A stretch of 64,000 nt of DNA from Albula goreensis (taxonomy: Eukaryota; Chordata; Actinopteri; Albuliformes; Albulidae): assembly GCA_022829145.1 (NCBI GenBank), contig CM040765.1, positions 17,866,292-17,930,291 on the forward strand, read 5' to 3'. The notes under the pieces are model-generated. The model did not search any database. It had not been told where the DNA came from and was given only the letters and a program-made list of their open reading frames with translations. Position numbers and translations under genes: made by a program. The first letter of the stretch is position 1; each line of letters opens with the position of its first letter. This document shows, one piece after another, positions 19,900-33,300 of the stretch.

Positions 19900-20257
19900 T
19901 CCAGAGAGTGGTACGTCATCCGCATTAAAAAATGCACACATTATTCTTCGCCTGCACACGCTAAGCACAGCCAGTGAAGCCCACACACGCGAGCCCACTG
20001 AATGCGATGTAATCGCCGAAGGCCAAGGTAAACGCCCCCTCAGAATGAAACGCACCGATGATTGGCTTATACTGTATAAGGGGTCCCCACCGGATTTTGC
20101 TGTGATTGGTGCATTCGTCTGTCCGTTGTGTTTTGCTCGTTCTACAAAATTCACTGGGAGTGACAGAAAAAGGAATACGTAATGGAGAGATCACTGCTGA
20201 TCTTGCAATGGTCATCCTTTTAATATATTTTGGTAAATTCCACAACCGGGAGTTACT
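19900..20257 (+). promoter_or_regulatory. rnf34: Candidate rnf34 promoter and 5' UTR
   Basis: The stretch before the rnf34 start codon is richer in CpG than its surroundings (19980-20060) and has two inverted CCAAT boxes, ATTGG at 20061 and 20105, 44 bp apart. No TATA box is obvious. The transcription start cannot be fixed from sequence alone. Two short upstream reading frames lie in the last 80 bp. Confidence 0.5.
20182..20223 (+). promoter_or_regulatory. rnf34: uORF 1 in the putative rnf34 5' UTR
   Basis: A 13-codon frame from ATGGAGAGATCA to TAA, in a different frame from rnf34. It matters only if transcription starts upstream of 20182. Confidence 0.35.
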
Positions 20258-20261
20258 ATGA
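20208..20261 (+). promoter_or_regulatory. rnf34: uORF 2 overlapping the rnf34 start codon
   Basis: A 17-codon frame ([17 protein letters not shown]) whose TGA at 20259-20261 overlaps the rnf34 ATG at 20258 in an ATGA arrangement, a geometry that can allow termination and reinitiation. Confidence 0.35.
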
Positions 20262-20263
20262 AG
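20258..20263 (+). CDS. rnf34: rnf34 exon 1 (codes Met-Lys)
   Basis: ATGAAG directly followed by the donor gtatgg, with A at -3 of the start codon. Human RNF34 also begins Met-Lys-Ala-Gly-Ala with a phase-0 junction after the Lys codon, and exon 2 here starts with Ala-Gly-Ala. This was the only convincing ATGAAG|gt that I noticed upstream of exon 2. If it is wrong, translation could start at the Met of MWASCC at 25728. Confidence 0.65.
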
Positions 20264-20960
20264 GTATGGTAATGTTAATACCTTATTTATTTGTGCATCT
20301 GTTTGCTTTTGAAATGGAAATGAGCAATGCGATAGGATCCTTGCTTTTAACTTTCATATCGTGGTTGCTATTAGTAGCGAGGCAGCTGCGATGGAAGAAT
20401 AAAAAAATACGGTGCTCTTTTTTGTTGCATGATATCAAGCAACATTTACAACATACAGATAACTGCTTGTAGTCATTAACAAGCAAACCGGTTTATATTG
20501 CTGCATTTATGACTCAGTGGACGACAATGCAACTGTAGTTGCTGTCTAAGCCAATTGGCCAATTGCATTTTGCACCGGCAATTATAGCCTACTGCAAGGG
20601 CTAAAATATTTATGCGCCCTATTTATTTGGGGAAGCCTTTTATATCGAAATTAAAAGCTGAATAGGGGTACCGTACAAAAGCACGAGACCGCAGCATCTT
20701 TACGACTGGCAAATAATCACACTTCCGTCTCTCGCCGCTAACCTGTCGTAGGCACTGTAAATACAACTGACTGGGGCACTAGCTGGAGAGTGGTAATTTA
20801 TAGCGCAACTAAAAAAAAGGCTAACGAGATCCCTGCTCGCTTTTATATCACTGCGGTCAATGAGTGAAACGGGTTCAGTTCTGTGTACCTTGGATTCGTA
20901 CGCAGTTGGCGGCCACTGTTCAACTTGCGGCAAGCGAGAGCGAGCATATTGGCAACCAGA

Positions 20961-20994
<34 letters not shown>

Positions 20995-23900
20995 CGATGA
21001 TGATGACTAACAGTATCAATGTACATGGCTATATGCTTTGCAGATGTGATTATAATACCAACATTACCCCGTCCAGCAGGGGGCGTCATATATGATTCTA
21101 AATGAGGTGATTAACAATCATACACACAGGTCATAATCCATCTCTACTTGAGTAACTTTCCTTGGTATTTACTGTGAGACAGAGGAAGATGTTGGAGTGA
21201 ATCATTTTGTGTAATGCCTGAAATGGTCGGCATGCAGCCGGCTACGCTAGTGAACTTCATTGTGCCGCAGGCAGTATATCTTCAAATTAGTGTCACAGAT
21301 TTGGGACACGACAACACACATGATAAACTACATCATCAGCCTAGCCGTTTGTATTATTTTACTTTTATATTTACTGTCATTCTGTACTTTTTATGAGGGT
21401 TCTAAAAGAGTCAGTTTACAGAATATCCATTCAAGCCACAAGAACGCAATGGCAATGAGTATGCTGTGGTCGAGAAAGGAGATAAATTTACTCTAATGAT
21501 GCATAAAACAAATTTGAAGGGGCTTTTGCGTGTTGCATTTTCTAATTCTTATATCTGAATTGTCTTTTACCCTCTACATAAAACGATAGTTTATGTTTTA
21601 TCCTGTGTATGAAAAGTGTTCATAATATCAAAATTCAGTGTAATGTTGTAGTTCTCTGTGGAAGAGGAATATCGACGCATTTCTATGATCTGGAGAAAAA
21701 AAAAAACATCATGAACTGAAATGACCTTTGCTCGGTTTTATGAATATCTGATACACAATGGAAATGTTCCATTGTCTAAATGAGATAGAAAGTCAGGCAC
21801 AGTTAGGCCTTAAAGACCTGAGAGAGGGGTTGCGCGATCGAACCCCAGATTTAAAGAGAGATACTGATAGTGACAGTGACGTTCTTTACTTCTATCGCTC
21901 CAGTAAACAAAATCTGTAAATGGGTTGCGTAATGTACAATCCGTAAATAGCTTATACCGTAGTCCTGGTTACGGGTTGTCTGCAGAACAAATCACGTGTC
22001 CTTAGTGGCATGGTCAAACGTAACATGTACTACAGTGATTCACGAACAATCCAGGCACAGGACCAGACTTACGAAGACACCTTTCTAAAATGTCGAGAAG
22101 GGGATCTTAAATGATGGAATTCATATGTTTTTCAACATATGTCTGAACAACTCTTTGTCAGTTACTCGTCACTGCAACTTGTGCAAAGCATGTAAACAGT
22201 TCCATACTTATCTTGAGTGGTGTGGATATCTGTAGAAAGTGCACAACACACAGAAAGCCTTTTTTTTTTACCACAAGTATATCTTGACCCACTAATAGAC
22301 CCTGGCTTAGGACCCACAGTTTACAAACCTGTGATGTCATGGACAATTATTTGAATGAAAAGAGCAACATTCAAAATTTGGAAGAGACAAAATGGCTTTC
22401 GTTAATCTGGTTGTGAAAAACATGTGCATACATTACACATATTCTTCAAAGAAAAACTGTAGAAAGAACTGTGTCGCTCCTCTGAGTTAGCCCTCTAAGT
22501 AAAGACATGCTGGACAAAAATATCTAAAATTATTTGCACTTCATTTATTTCCATTTGCTTGATCATTTTAGTATTAAGTTGTGTAGACTCTCGGCATACG
22601 GTGACCTAACCAGCATCCATTTATGTTATTTGCTTCTGTCACTGTGAAGTTAAGCCAGCAAATTCCCTGCATGTTGTTCTGTCGGACGGATGTTCGGCTG
22701 CCTGCCAAACCCAGGGACAGGAGTCATCATAGTGAGATGAAAACAGATAATGTAACTAAATTGCACAGGTAACGGTCCGAAAGGAGGCATTATTAAAAAT
22801 GCCAATCAGAATTCAATATCACAAGAGACAGATAAGAGTAGAGAAGATATGATATCACTGCTATAAAAATGCAGTCTATTCAACCATTATTTAATGGAGT
22901 CAATTTATCATCTTTATTAGGGTTTGATGTATCTGATTTTTTTGATGCAGCCCAAACTTTGAGAAACGTCTTTTTCCTCTGGCTTTGGAAGCTGTCCATG
23001 CCGTATTTTTCTCCAAATGGCGCAGGAAAATGGAAAAAAGGCAATCCATCGACTGGAAATGCTTCATAACGATACAGGTTATCCAAAATGGGATTTCTGA
23101 TTCTTTCACCTAGTTTTTTTTATTTTGTATATATTAGTTTTTCCATCATAAATATCACACAAAAATTACCAGTTAAGTGTAGGTCTACCTGAAGTGTGGT
23201 TTTTAAGAGTTATGAAACTGGCATCAGAAGTCATACTTTAGTGACCTGTATATACAGTATATTTCTTACCGTTTCTTAGTTCTACCAGGGGACCTGTAAA
23301 CCATGGCAGCGTGGGACATCCAGCCTGACATTCAGCTAGCAATGAGATGTAAAATCAATGCAAAAGTGAGACTTCCCACAGTTCTGGCACGCTGTCGGAC
23401 TGTTTGTGCATCGGTAGAAAAATGGCGCTGTTTACAAGTGGAGCCAGAAGCCTGCGTATATCATACAGATGCTTTCAGTATAGATCAATGTTAAGGTTAC
23501 TGTAACAATGTTACTGTCTGGCTCTCAGCCGTAGATCAATGTTGATGTGTACAGTAATGTTGTTGACGTATTTGCATGCCCCGTCTCGTCTGAATTGCCC
23601 TGTAAAAATGTCTCCTAGGTTTTTAACCATTACACACGATGTAAACCAAGCAGCAGGAAGTGTCTGGTGTTATTTTAATTACTTAATTTGTTAATTCATC
23701 TTTTTGCTGGTGTTAGCTGCAAAGCTGATTTGTTTACAATGTTTGATCCAAAACAAAGGAATACAGAGAACATGATGAACACACAGAAATGAAAACTGAT
23801 AAGAAACATGCTGGGTAAAAGGATGGAGTATGCAGAAATTTTTGGACTTCATGGATTTGTAATGTTTTATGATTGGGCTCCTCAGACTCCATTTTGGGTG

Positions 23901-26900
23901 ACCACTCTGTGTGCAGGTTTTTGATCCAAGCAGGATTTCAATTTATTAAAATTGTTGAAAACGTATTTAACTTCCAATATCTAATATTGAAAAGACATGT
24001 AGCATAATGGTGGCTCAGCTCATTACAATTTCCTTTGCCATTGAACTGTTTGTTTTCTCTTGATGGTTTCATTTCAGATGCCAGGTGTCCATACTTTCAG
24101 CATGCAGGACTTTGCTGGTTGTAGCTGTAGGTCTAGAGAAAACAAAAGCATTCGTCCTGAAATTAGAACATGATAAGTGAAATTGTTGATTAAAAGTCCC
24201 TAAATGACTGAGAGATATTCTTTCAGTGAAACATGAATATCTGATCTGTTTCTGACTTTAAGTGGCATTAAGAGGGTGCACCCTCATGCGGGGTGTATAA
24301 AATTGTCTAATTAAAAAAAATTGACAGCTCGTTATACTGCAGGAATCACTGTTGTGGTCAGAACAAAAACCATCTTAAGGCTGAAATGGGAACGTTTTTT
24401 CTGCGCATCAGTACTGGCCTTTCTGAATGTAACATGGAGACGCTGGACACGGGAAGGACGTCATGGATGAGATTCAGAGGAGTGTGATGACAGTGAATGT
24501 CTGAAATCAAAATTTGTACCTACTATTTGTCAGGTTATGGTGCGTCAACAAAACTACAAATGTGCTTCTGACAAGACCTGTGTTTTATAGCCTGTGATAA
24601 ACATGTCAGGTCTAGACAGGCATCAAATACTGAATGTTTTCAGCCTGTTTCTGAACTGTGAATATCATGGAGAGCTTCTTTCAAGAGGAATGAGTACTTC
24701 AAAACATTACCTTTTAAGACTAGATATTTGTCTTTTTGCTTTCTGCCGATTGCTCCTTGATATTATGGCAATAGATGACATATAGGATCTTGCTGGACCA
24801 GAGGTTCCTGTTAGACTTGGTGTTTGAGCCAGCAACCTTCTCGTTTGCTTGCATGCCACCCCAGACCCTGAGGCTGCTTTCTCAGATATGAAATGTGGAA
24901 GAAGAAAAAAACAGTAGTGTTGTTTCATCAGTCAGCAAATAATACCACAAAGTCTCTCTGTGTCTAATAATGTTCAGTTGAATTAGAATGTTGTGCTGGC
25001 TGGTGTATTGATTTGGAACTGTGGTAAGGCCACTTTTCCCGGAACTACTTTATAGCCATGCATTATACTTTTTTCCCAGTGCAAGTTATCAGGTGCTGAT
25101 CAGGTAATGAACTTACCTGAATACTTACCAATGAGTACTGAGTATTTAATCAAACTGTGGCAGAAAGATGCATCATTTTTGCTGCATAAATCTGTACATG
25201 ATGCTGTTAGCGGTGTAAGAGTTTGAATTTCCTCTGAGAAGTCTTTCATATAGTTTCACAAGAAGAAGTCTTCTGCCAGTTCTCAATGATCTTAATAAGA
25301 AATTCATCTAAACTGTCTGGTCACATAACTGGTTGGTCTAATCAAGTAATTGACAGCAGAGTTGGTATGAAAATCCAGAAACAGTCAAGGCCCTCTGTGC
25401 CTGTCTCTGGAATAAAATGTTAATTTGCCTCCTCCCTGAAGCCCTGCCCTCTCTGGTATGCTCCGCCCCCTTCCCAGTGCCCCACCTATTCTTACATGAC
25501 CCACCTCTTAAATCATGCCCTGCCTTGATCTCTGTAAGCTCCGCCCTCTGCTGTATGCTCCACCCTGCCTTCCATTGGCCCTGCCTCTTAATCCAAGCCC
25601 CCGCCTTGCCCTCTGTAAGCTCCTCCCACTGTATGCTCCATCCTGCCTCCTATAGGCCCCATACTGGTGTTTTATGCCCCGCCCCTGATGGCGTGTGCTT
25701 ATGTCTCTGCAGGCGGGAGCTTCCTCCATGTGGGCGTCGTGCTGCGGGCTGCTGAATGAGGTGATGGGCACAGGGGGCCCTGTTCGGGGCCAACAGCCTT
25801 TCCGCTTCGCCCCCGGGGCTGCCTACTCCAACTACCCCCCCACCCCAAGCGCCACGCCCCCTCCCACGCCCCTCCCAACGCCCGCCCCCAACGCCAGCCT
25901 CGTCTGCAGGGCCTGCGGCCTGGCCTTCTCCGTCTTCAGGAGGAAGGTGAGCCCTGAGGCCCAGGGTGTGGGCGTGGCACAGAGTGATGTGGGCGTGTCA
26001 TAGGTGTGGTGTGGGCGTGGCAGGGGTGTGATGTGGGCATTTCATCAGTGTGATGTGGGCTTAGATGTAGGAATGTCACAGGGGTGATGTGGGCATGGCA
26101 GGGGTGTGATGTAGGTGTGTCAAAGGGGTGATGTGGGCGTGGCAGGGGTGTGATGTAGGTGTGTCACAGGGGTGATGTGGGCATGGCAGGGTGTGATGTA
26201 GGTGTGTCACAGGGGTGATGTGGGCGTGGCAGGGGTGTGATGTAGGTGTGTCACAGGGGTGTTGTGGGCGTGGCAGGGTGTGATGTAGGTGTGTCACAGG
26301 GGTGATGTGGGCATGGTACACAATGCAAGGGTGTGGTGAGGTGTGTATGTGGATGTGGCTAAGTGACAATCATACCATAATTAATACTTATATTGCTATT
26401 ATTTCTATAACTACTAACACTTTTATTACTGTTAGAATTACTACTACAACTACTACAGCTATTGCTGACACCTCTAGTGACATTAGTAAGTCTGTTTTGT
26501 TCAAACTTCATTTTACTTGTATGTAACCTGCGGTAGTTCTTTGCCATTATATTTTACTGTGTATATTGGAGTATAATATTTCTGTTTTATAGGTTTTTAC
26601 CCGGTGCTTCATCAATGCAATATCAAAAAATTGAGCAACTGTCATTTACATTCATTTATAGCTTTATTGGTATCATCTGTACGGTGTTGGTGTGTGTGGT
26701 ATTCTCGAACAATCATTTCGGCCAGTATTAATCGTGAGGCAGCGCAATGTACACGCGTGTCAAACACGCTGAGGTGACGGTGCACTGGAGGGCAAGCTGG
26801 AGTGTGGAAGGTGCCAGGTTGTGCAGGCATTAGCATTAGCGATGGCTCCTGCAAGGCCCTGAGGCTGTAGGGCAGCGGCAGAGCTCGGCTCTCCGTGCGT

Positions 26901-27177
26901 AGGGTACAGGGTAACAGGAGCGGAGCGAGGTCCTGCAGCTCTGGAGCTCTGGAGGGGAGAGGGTTAAGACCCTGCTGGAGCGCTGGAGTGCAGTGGAGTG
27001 GGGGAGGGGACTGGGGGAGCAGGGGGGCAGGGGGAGGGGGTATGGGGGTTTGGAAGCACCCTGTCAGAATTCTGGGTTCCACTCTGTGAGAGAGAGTGTG
27101 TGTGCCTAGTTTGTGTGTAAAGCACAATCCCAGGAACACACACACACACACACACACACCATTCAAATTCTCTCTTA

Positions 27178-27218
<41 letters not shown>

Positions 27219-27288
27219 AGTAGGGAGTTTTATCAGCCAGTTTGCACTCGCTGCTCAGCACAGTTGGCAGTGTCTGACCCCCTGGGCA

Positions 27289-27329
<41 letters not shown>

Positions 27330-30300
27330 CTCCTCGCTGTGCCGGGGAGATGAAAGGCAGTGTGTGTCGCCCGCAGGCCTGCAGGCCGGGGCTGAGAGGG
27401 AAACGGATACTGACTGAGAGACACAGGGCTCGTGCAGAACGAACCACTTCCATCCTCACAAGCAGAAAGAAACAAAAAGAAAAAAATCATTTAAATGTCA
27501 ACACATCTGTTGGCTGTCTCCCACCGCAGCCTCTCTGAACTATTATTTATCTTATTTTTCAGATGGCAGTGTTTTGAGTGACTTATGTTTTTTATCTTAT
27601 TGCTCCACATCACAGTATTAAAACTCTCTTTTTCTCCTCCTCCCTTTTGCCTCTGTCTCCCTCCCCTCTATCTCTCTCTCTTCCTCTCGCTCTTCTCCTC
27701 CTCTCAATTTCCCTTGTTTCTCCTGTCCCTCCCTCTTTTTTCTTTTCTTCCCTCTTTTCTCAACCTCCCCCTGTCCTTCCCTCTCTCTTTCCTCCATCTT
27801 CCAATCTTCCTTTCTCTCCTTCCCTCTCTCTCCTTTCATCCTCCTTGTCTCTTCTCCTTTCTCCCCTGCAGTATGTGTGCTGTGACTGTAAGAGGAGTTT
27901 CTGCTCGCTGTGCTCCGAGCTGCAGGAGACTCTGCACAGGTGCTCTACCTGCCAGCTGCTGAGGGGGACGGCCTTCCAGCGCCCGCAGCTCATGCGCCTG
28001 CGCGTCAAAGACCTGCGCCAGTACCTGCAGCTGCGCAACATCGCCACGGATACCTGCAGGGAGAAGGCCGACCTGGTGGACCTAGTGCTCTGCCACCGGG
28101 GGGCAGCTTCCGTCGACCCCGGCAACCAGCCTGGCAACGACGACCCCGACGATGACCCCGACGACGACCTTGACGACGACCTTGACGACGATCCCGATGA
28201 CTCTGATGACCCTGATGACCCTGATGACCCCGACACTGGCGGCCTTCAACCACGCCCCCTGTGTGCCCCGCCCTCCAATGATGCACTCTCAGTCTCCGCC
28301 CCTCAGGGAGAGCCAATCAGCAGGAGCGACAGCTCAGGGACCTCCAGCCAGGTACGGACCTTTCTCCCTCCCTCCCTCACATGCCTTAAATCTACTCACT
28401 TCCACTCACTTCCGGAGAATTGCCTCAGTAAAATATACAGCTGTATTAATGGACTGTTTTTTAAAAGAGCAACATGACATTTAACAGATATGGTATTCAT
28501 TTATACAGCTGGATATTTTTACCAAAGCGATTTCAGCTATGCGTCTTACTTAAGGGTATGACGGCAAAATCAAACCCCCACATGAGAACTAGAGGAGTGG
28601 TGCCTTAACCATTATAGAGCGTTTCTGTCTTAAAAACCAGGGCTCGTCCGGGATTTGAACCCGGGACCTCTCGCACCCTAAGCGAGAATCATACCCCTAG
28701 ACCAACGAGCCACAGCTATCCCACAGGTGACTGAAAATTGTTGTTAAATCAAGCGGTGCTTTTGGCGGTACAGCATTTGAGCAGTTTTAAATTAATAATT
28801 GTAGGTTTTTCCAGTATTTTATTCACCATGTTCTAACAAATATTGAATCCAAACTTAACTTTCAGAGAAATATTACCCTTGGATTCCTCTGTGTATCATT
28901 CATGGTTGTTCCCTATGTCTGCATGTCTTAGTCAAAACAAAGGTGGCACTGAGATTTTGAGAGGCCAGTTTTGATGCTGGAGAAATGTTCCCAACACAGA
29001 CTTAAAACGCCCTATAAAATGTTTTAATGACTCATGTCTGGAGCTTGTACACTCCAGGTCTCCCGACGTGTACCGGATGCAGAAATATGAAGACCGTCCT
29101 GTGCATTACACAGTGTGTAGCTGGGTTTGTGATCTTTGGCTGGGTGGTTGAGTGGCAGCTGGCTAAGCAGGATTAGCTGCCATCCGCTGTGCGTTTGTTT
29201 GGGTTTTTTGACAATCTGAGGGACTGAGCTCATTGCATAATGTTTGTGCATGTTGCTCAGCGATTCCTGTAAAAAATAAAAAATAACTCTGGCACTGTAA
29301 CTGTACCAAAATACTGTAACTTGAATTAACTAAAATTACAACAATTAATAATTTGATGATTTGATTATTATTGTTTATGTCATTTTATTTCTTAATGTAT
29401 TTCTAGTCTATTCTATTCTGGTACCATTTCTTGTTACATTAGTTCTGTGTCCACATAATTCACACAAAGTAAAATAAATGATTTGTGTTGTCTAAATAAC
29501 AACTGCTGCCAATAGTCTGCGCTTTAATACAGTTATAGCCATATGGCCACAAGAGTAATTGATACCGATTTATCAGCTGCTTCTGAATTTCAGGCTAACT
29601 TCTGCTCTTAGTTATTTAATTAGCCAGATCAATTACTTCAGCGGACATTTCAGCTACGTTTCTTGACGAGCGCATTAAAGACAGCGGAATGCAGTTCCTT
29701 GAGTCAGCTCGTGGTCTGGTTCATGGGCAAACTGGCTTTCATGTATGCAGCTAATTAGCTAATTGAGTCAAGGCAATTGGTCCCAGAATGGAGCTGCCCT
29801 CCCTCACACAGCCCTACACTGACATCTCTCTGAGAGAATGACATCACAGAGTCTGAGGCATACTGCCATCTGATTGGTGGGCAGTCTGAGGCGGGACTGA
29901 GGGAGCCAGAGCTAGGGGATTAACCTTTCCATTAAAGACTATGGTGCTCTTAATGCTCCTGTTTTCATTTGTTTTGCTAGACATCAATCACCCAAGGCAC
30001 AGCCAATCACAGCCTGAGATATGGCAGAGGCTTATTGTCTGCATGTGTATTTGTTGCACAGTCCAGGGGGTGGGACCCCATTTTCTAATTGCTCTCTGTG
30101 ACCCAGACAGAATGGAGCCCTTTTCTTCTTCTTCTCAGCAGTCATATTTCATGTCTTTTCTTCAGCGATGGTGTTTAAAAGGGCGGATAAAACATGCCTT
30201 CAGCTATAAGGCAGGATCTAAACCAAGCATAACCTACAGTACTGCGTTTTCCCCTGTTCTCTGACAGAATTCACCAGCCATTGTTCACACATGCCTGCTT

Positions 30301-33300
30301 CTGTGTGCAGATGTCAGCAGACGTGTCCGCAGGGTTACAGTACGAAACACACACACACACACAGAAACACAAACGCGCTGCACTCACTGCAGAGAAGACC
30401 GGATCACATAGGAGCATCAGAGGCCATTTTGTTTAAACCAAACAGCAAACCCCATTCCAAAACAAAACAATTCGGTTTTTAAAATGAACATGTAGACTTT
30501 TGAAATCTCATTCTGTCGGCCAAGTCTTCAGATCCTTGAAAGGGGGCTGGCTGCAGTTTCCTGCTCCCCTGCCATATTTTACAGACAGCAACAAATAGTA
30601 ACATTCATAAGTGTCTGCACAGATATTATCTTATCTCATTTCATTAATGGAACAGTCGTTACTAAGTGATGGAAATCCTTCAGCCAGCAGCCTGGTGAAC
30701 CTTAAGGTCCTTTCACTTTACAGGTTATTGCCGCGTATCACTTTCGATGCCCACTGACATTAATCACATCCTGTGTTATGAATGTATTGCAGCGCAGTAA
30801 TCCTAGTCTGAAAACTGGCATTAGTGAGTGCCAGTTTTTTGACTATGTCTGTCAATTTTCTAATATCCTGATGAAATGAATTACTACGTACTGGGATGGT
30901 CATTTTCTGTACATTCTAGATGTGACATAGTTATACTGTTTGTGAGGTTACCTCTCAAATGAAGGGCATTACGTTTCCAACTAGCTTTGTCAACTTCTAC
31001 GTCACCACTACCTAATTTCATGTAATGAGGAATCAGGTTTTGTTGGAGCAGGTATTGAGTATATAACAGAAAATCTCTGTGTAGCCTTCTCTCTGCAAAA
31101 ATCTGCTGATGTGAAGGTTTTTAGGGGAACGGAAATAGCCACCATTGGATTGGAGCTGTAGGTGACATTAGTGACTGCTGCATGACTGGGGTTTTAGGTA
31201 CAGTAAAGTGATCGCATTAAGGGCTTAGTTTTAGGTTACATTACGGTAACTGCAGTAAGGCTGGGGTGAGGTTAAAATGTGAGAGCACTGACAAAATGTC
31301 CTTCCTCGAGCTGAAGGTATAAACAATCTCAAGTGGTACCAAAATGAAACACAGTTTAAATGTGAAGGGCTTTTGTGATATTTGTTTAACTGGAGTTTTT
31401 GTGTTGGTCACACAGGAAAACGGGGAGTCTGCCTCTCTCTTGAACCTGGAATCCACTGATATCACTCCAGAGGTGAGGAGCTTTGGCCGGCCACACCTTC
31501 CTCAGTCTGTCCATCTACCCATTGTTCAGCTCCCGACCTGATCATTTACGATTGCCACACTATAAACTCTGCTCCGACCAATGACTGAGGCCAAGCATGC
31601 GTGGGCCCGATTAGTACCAGGGTGGGTAGTTCCCCTGGGAAATGAATTTGCTGTTGAAATGGTCCTGTTTGAGTCAAGTCTCAAAATGAGTACTGCTTGA
31701 TTCCTGTCTCAGAATGATTCCTGTCATGGACTGTGTCAGAGATTGAATCTTACCTGATATGTGAGGCACAGTGGATCTTGTTCGATGTCTGAGGATATCT
31801 GAGTCCTGACCGACTCCCCCTTCAGCAGGCGACCCCCCTGGCTCAGAGGCGGGCCCGGGCGTCTCTGTCGGACCTGGCCAACGCAGACGACATCGAGAGC
31901 CTGTCGGTGCGGCAGCTGAAGGAGATCCTGGCACGCAACTTTGTCAACTATTCAGGGTGCTGTGAGAAGTGGGAGCTGGTGGAGAGAGTGAACCGACTGT
32001 ACAGGGAGACCGAGGAGAACAGGAGGTCATGTGAGTGACCGCGCCCCGTCTCTGTCCAACCACCGCAACTCCTCATAACCACACCCAACTGTGCCCAACT
32101 CCACAAAATCACTCCCAATGACTCTCTGCCACTCCCAAACACTCCACACCATACCTAACTAAGTCCATGTACCTACTGCCAGTAAATCATTCTTAGGGCC
32201 ACGCCCGGTCACACCCAGCTCCTCCCAACCAAACTGAGCTATGTCTAACAAGTACTCATTTATACACAACATGTGCATGGCTCCATACACACACACACAC
32301 ACATATACCATATACAACACACACATATGGACACACAAAGTCATAATCTAACACACACACATACATACACACACACACACACACAGTACGCCTCCGGGAT
32401 TATCTCTGGGGATTTAATTATCTTCGCATCTTCTCACAGTTCCCTTTTGCATGCTGGCGGTGTAAAATCCTTATGAATTTAGGATGTATTCGAAATAATA
32501 TTCATTTAATTATAGCCTGTGATTCATTATCAGTGTTTGGTGTGATACTCTTCTGTGACTAATTTGAATATGAATTAATGATATATGTGAATTAATTAAA
32601 AGATTAAAAAAAGAATATTGCACAGGTCTGATTGTATCTGATTAGCCAATTGGTCTGCTTCCAGTCTGAGTCGATAATAACAATTGCTTCTTTTTTCCTT
32701 TCAGTGGAGAATGTTAGCAATGACCTGACAGCAGGTATGTGATTGATTAATTGATTGCTGTATTTATTGGTTGATTGATTAATTGACTGATTGATTGATT
32801 GATTGATTGATTGACTAGTTGGTTGTTGGATTAGATTACCTGATTGAGTTTTCACTGTTTACCTGCCATGTTGCATATACCATTATGTAGTCTCCATTCA
32901 TAGGTGATGCTGTATCTTGCTTACAGATATAAATTGTAAAAAATATATGTTATTTTCTGATGTATTTCCATAGAAGGTCCAGTATCAATATGGCATCCCA
33001 TTGCTTGGTTTGCTGATATCTGTATCTTTGTATTCATAAAACATCTCTAGACTAGGAGTGCTGTTTTCGGATCAGGTTTCCCTCTTGTCAAAATCCCAAC
33101 TTTATCCATTATGAACCAAAAGTCCAAAATGATTCTTGACCAGCGCTCTTACTTTGAGACACCAAATGTGTATAGGTTTAGGTGTCTGATGAAGACAGGA
33201 GAAGTTATCTAATGACTGTTTCACCCCCCTATCCCCTACCATCAACCTACAACCCTCCTGAATGAAGTTGTAGCATACCCCTCACCCATCTGCAATGGCG

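Noticed and set aside
19422-20245. Several 60-98-codon frames around the rnf34 promoter
   Set aside because: They overlap each other on both strands, have no recognisable domain, and the region is better explained as promoter and 5' UTR.
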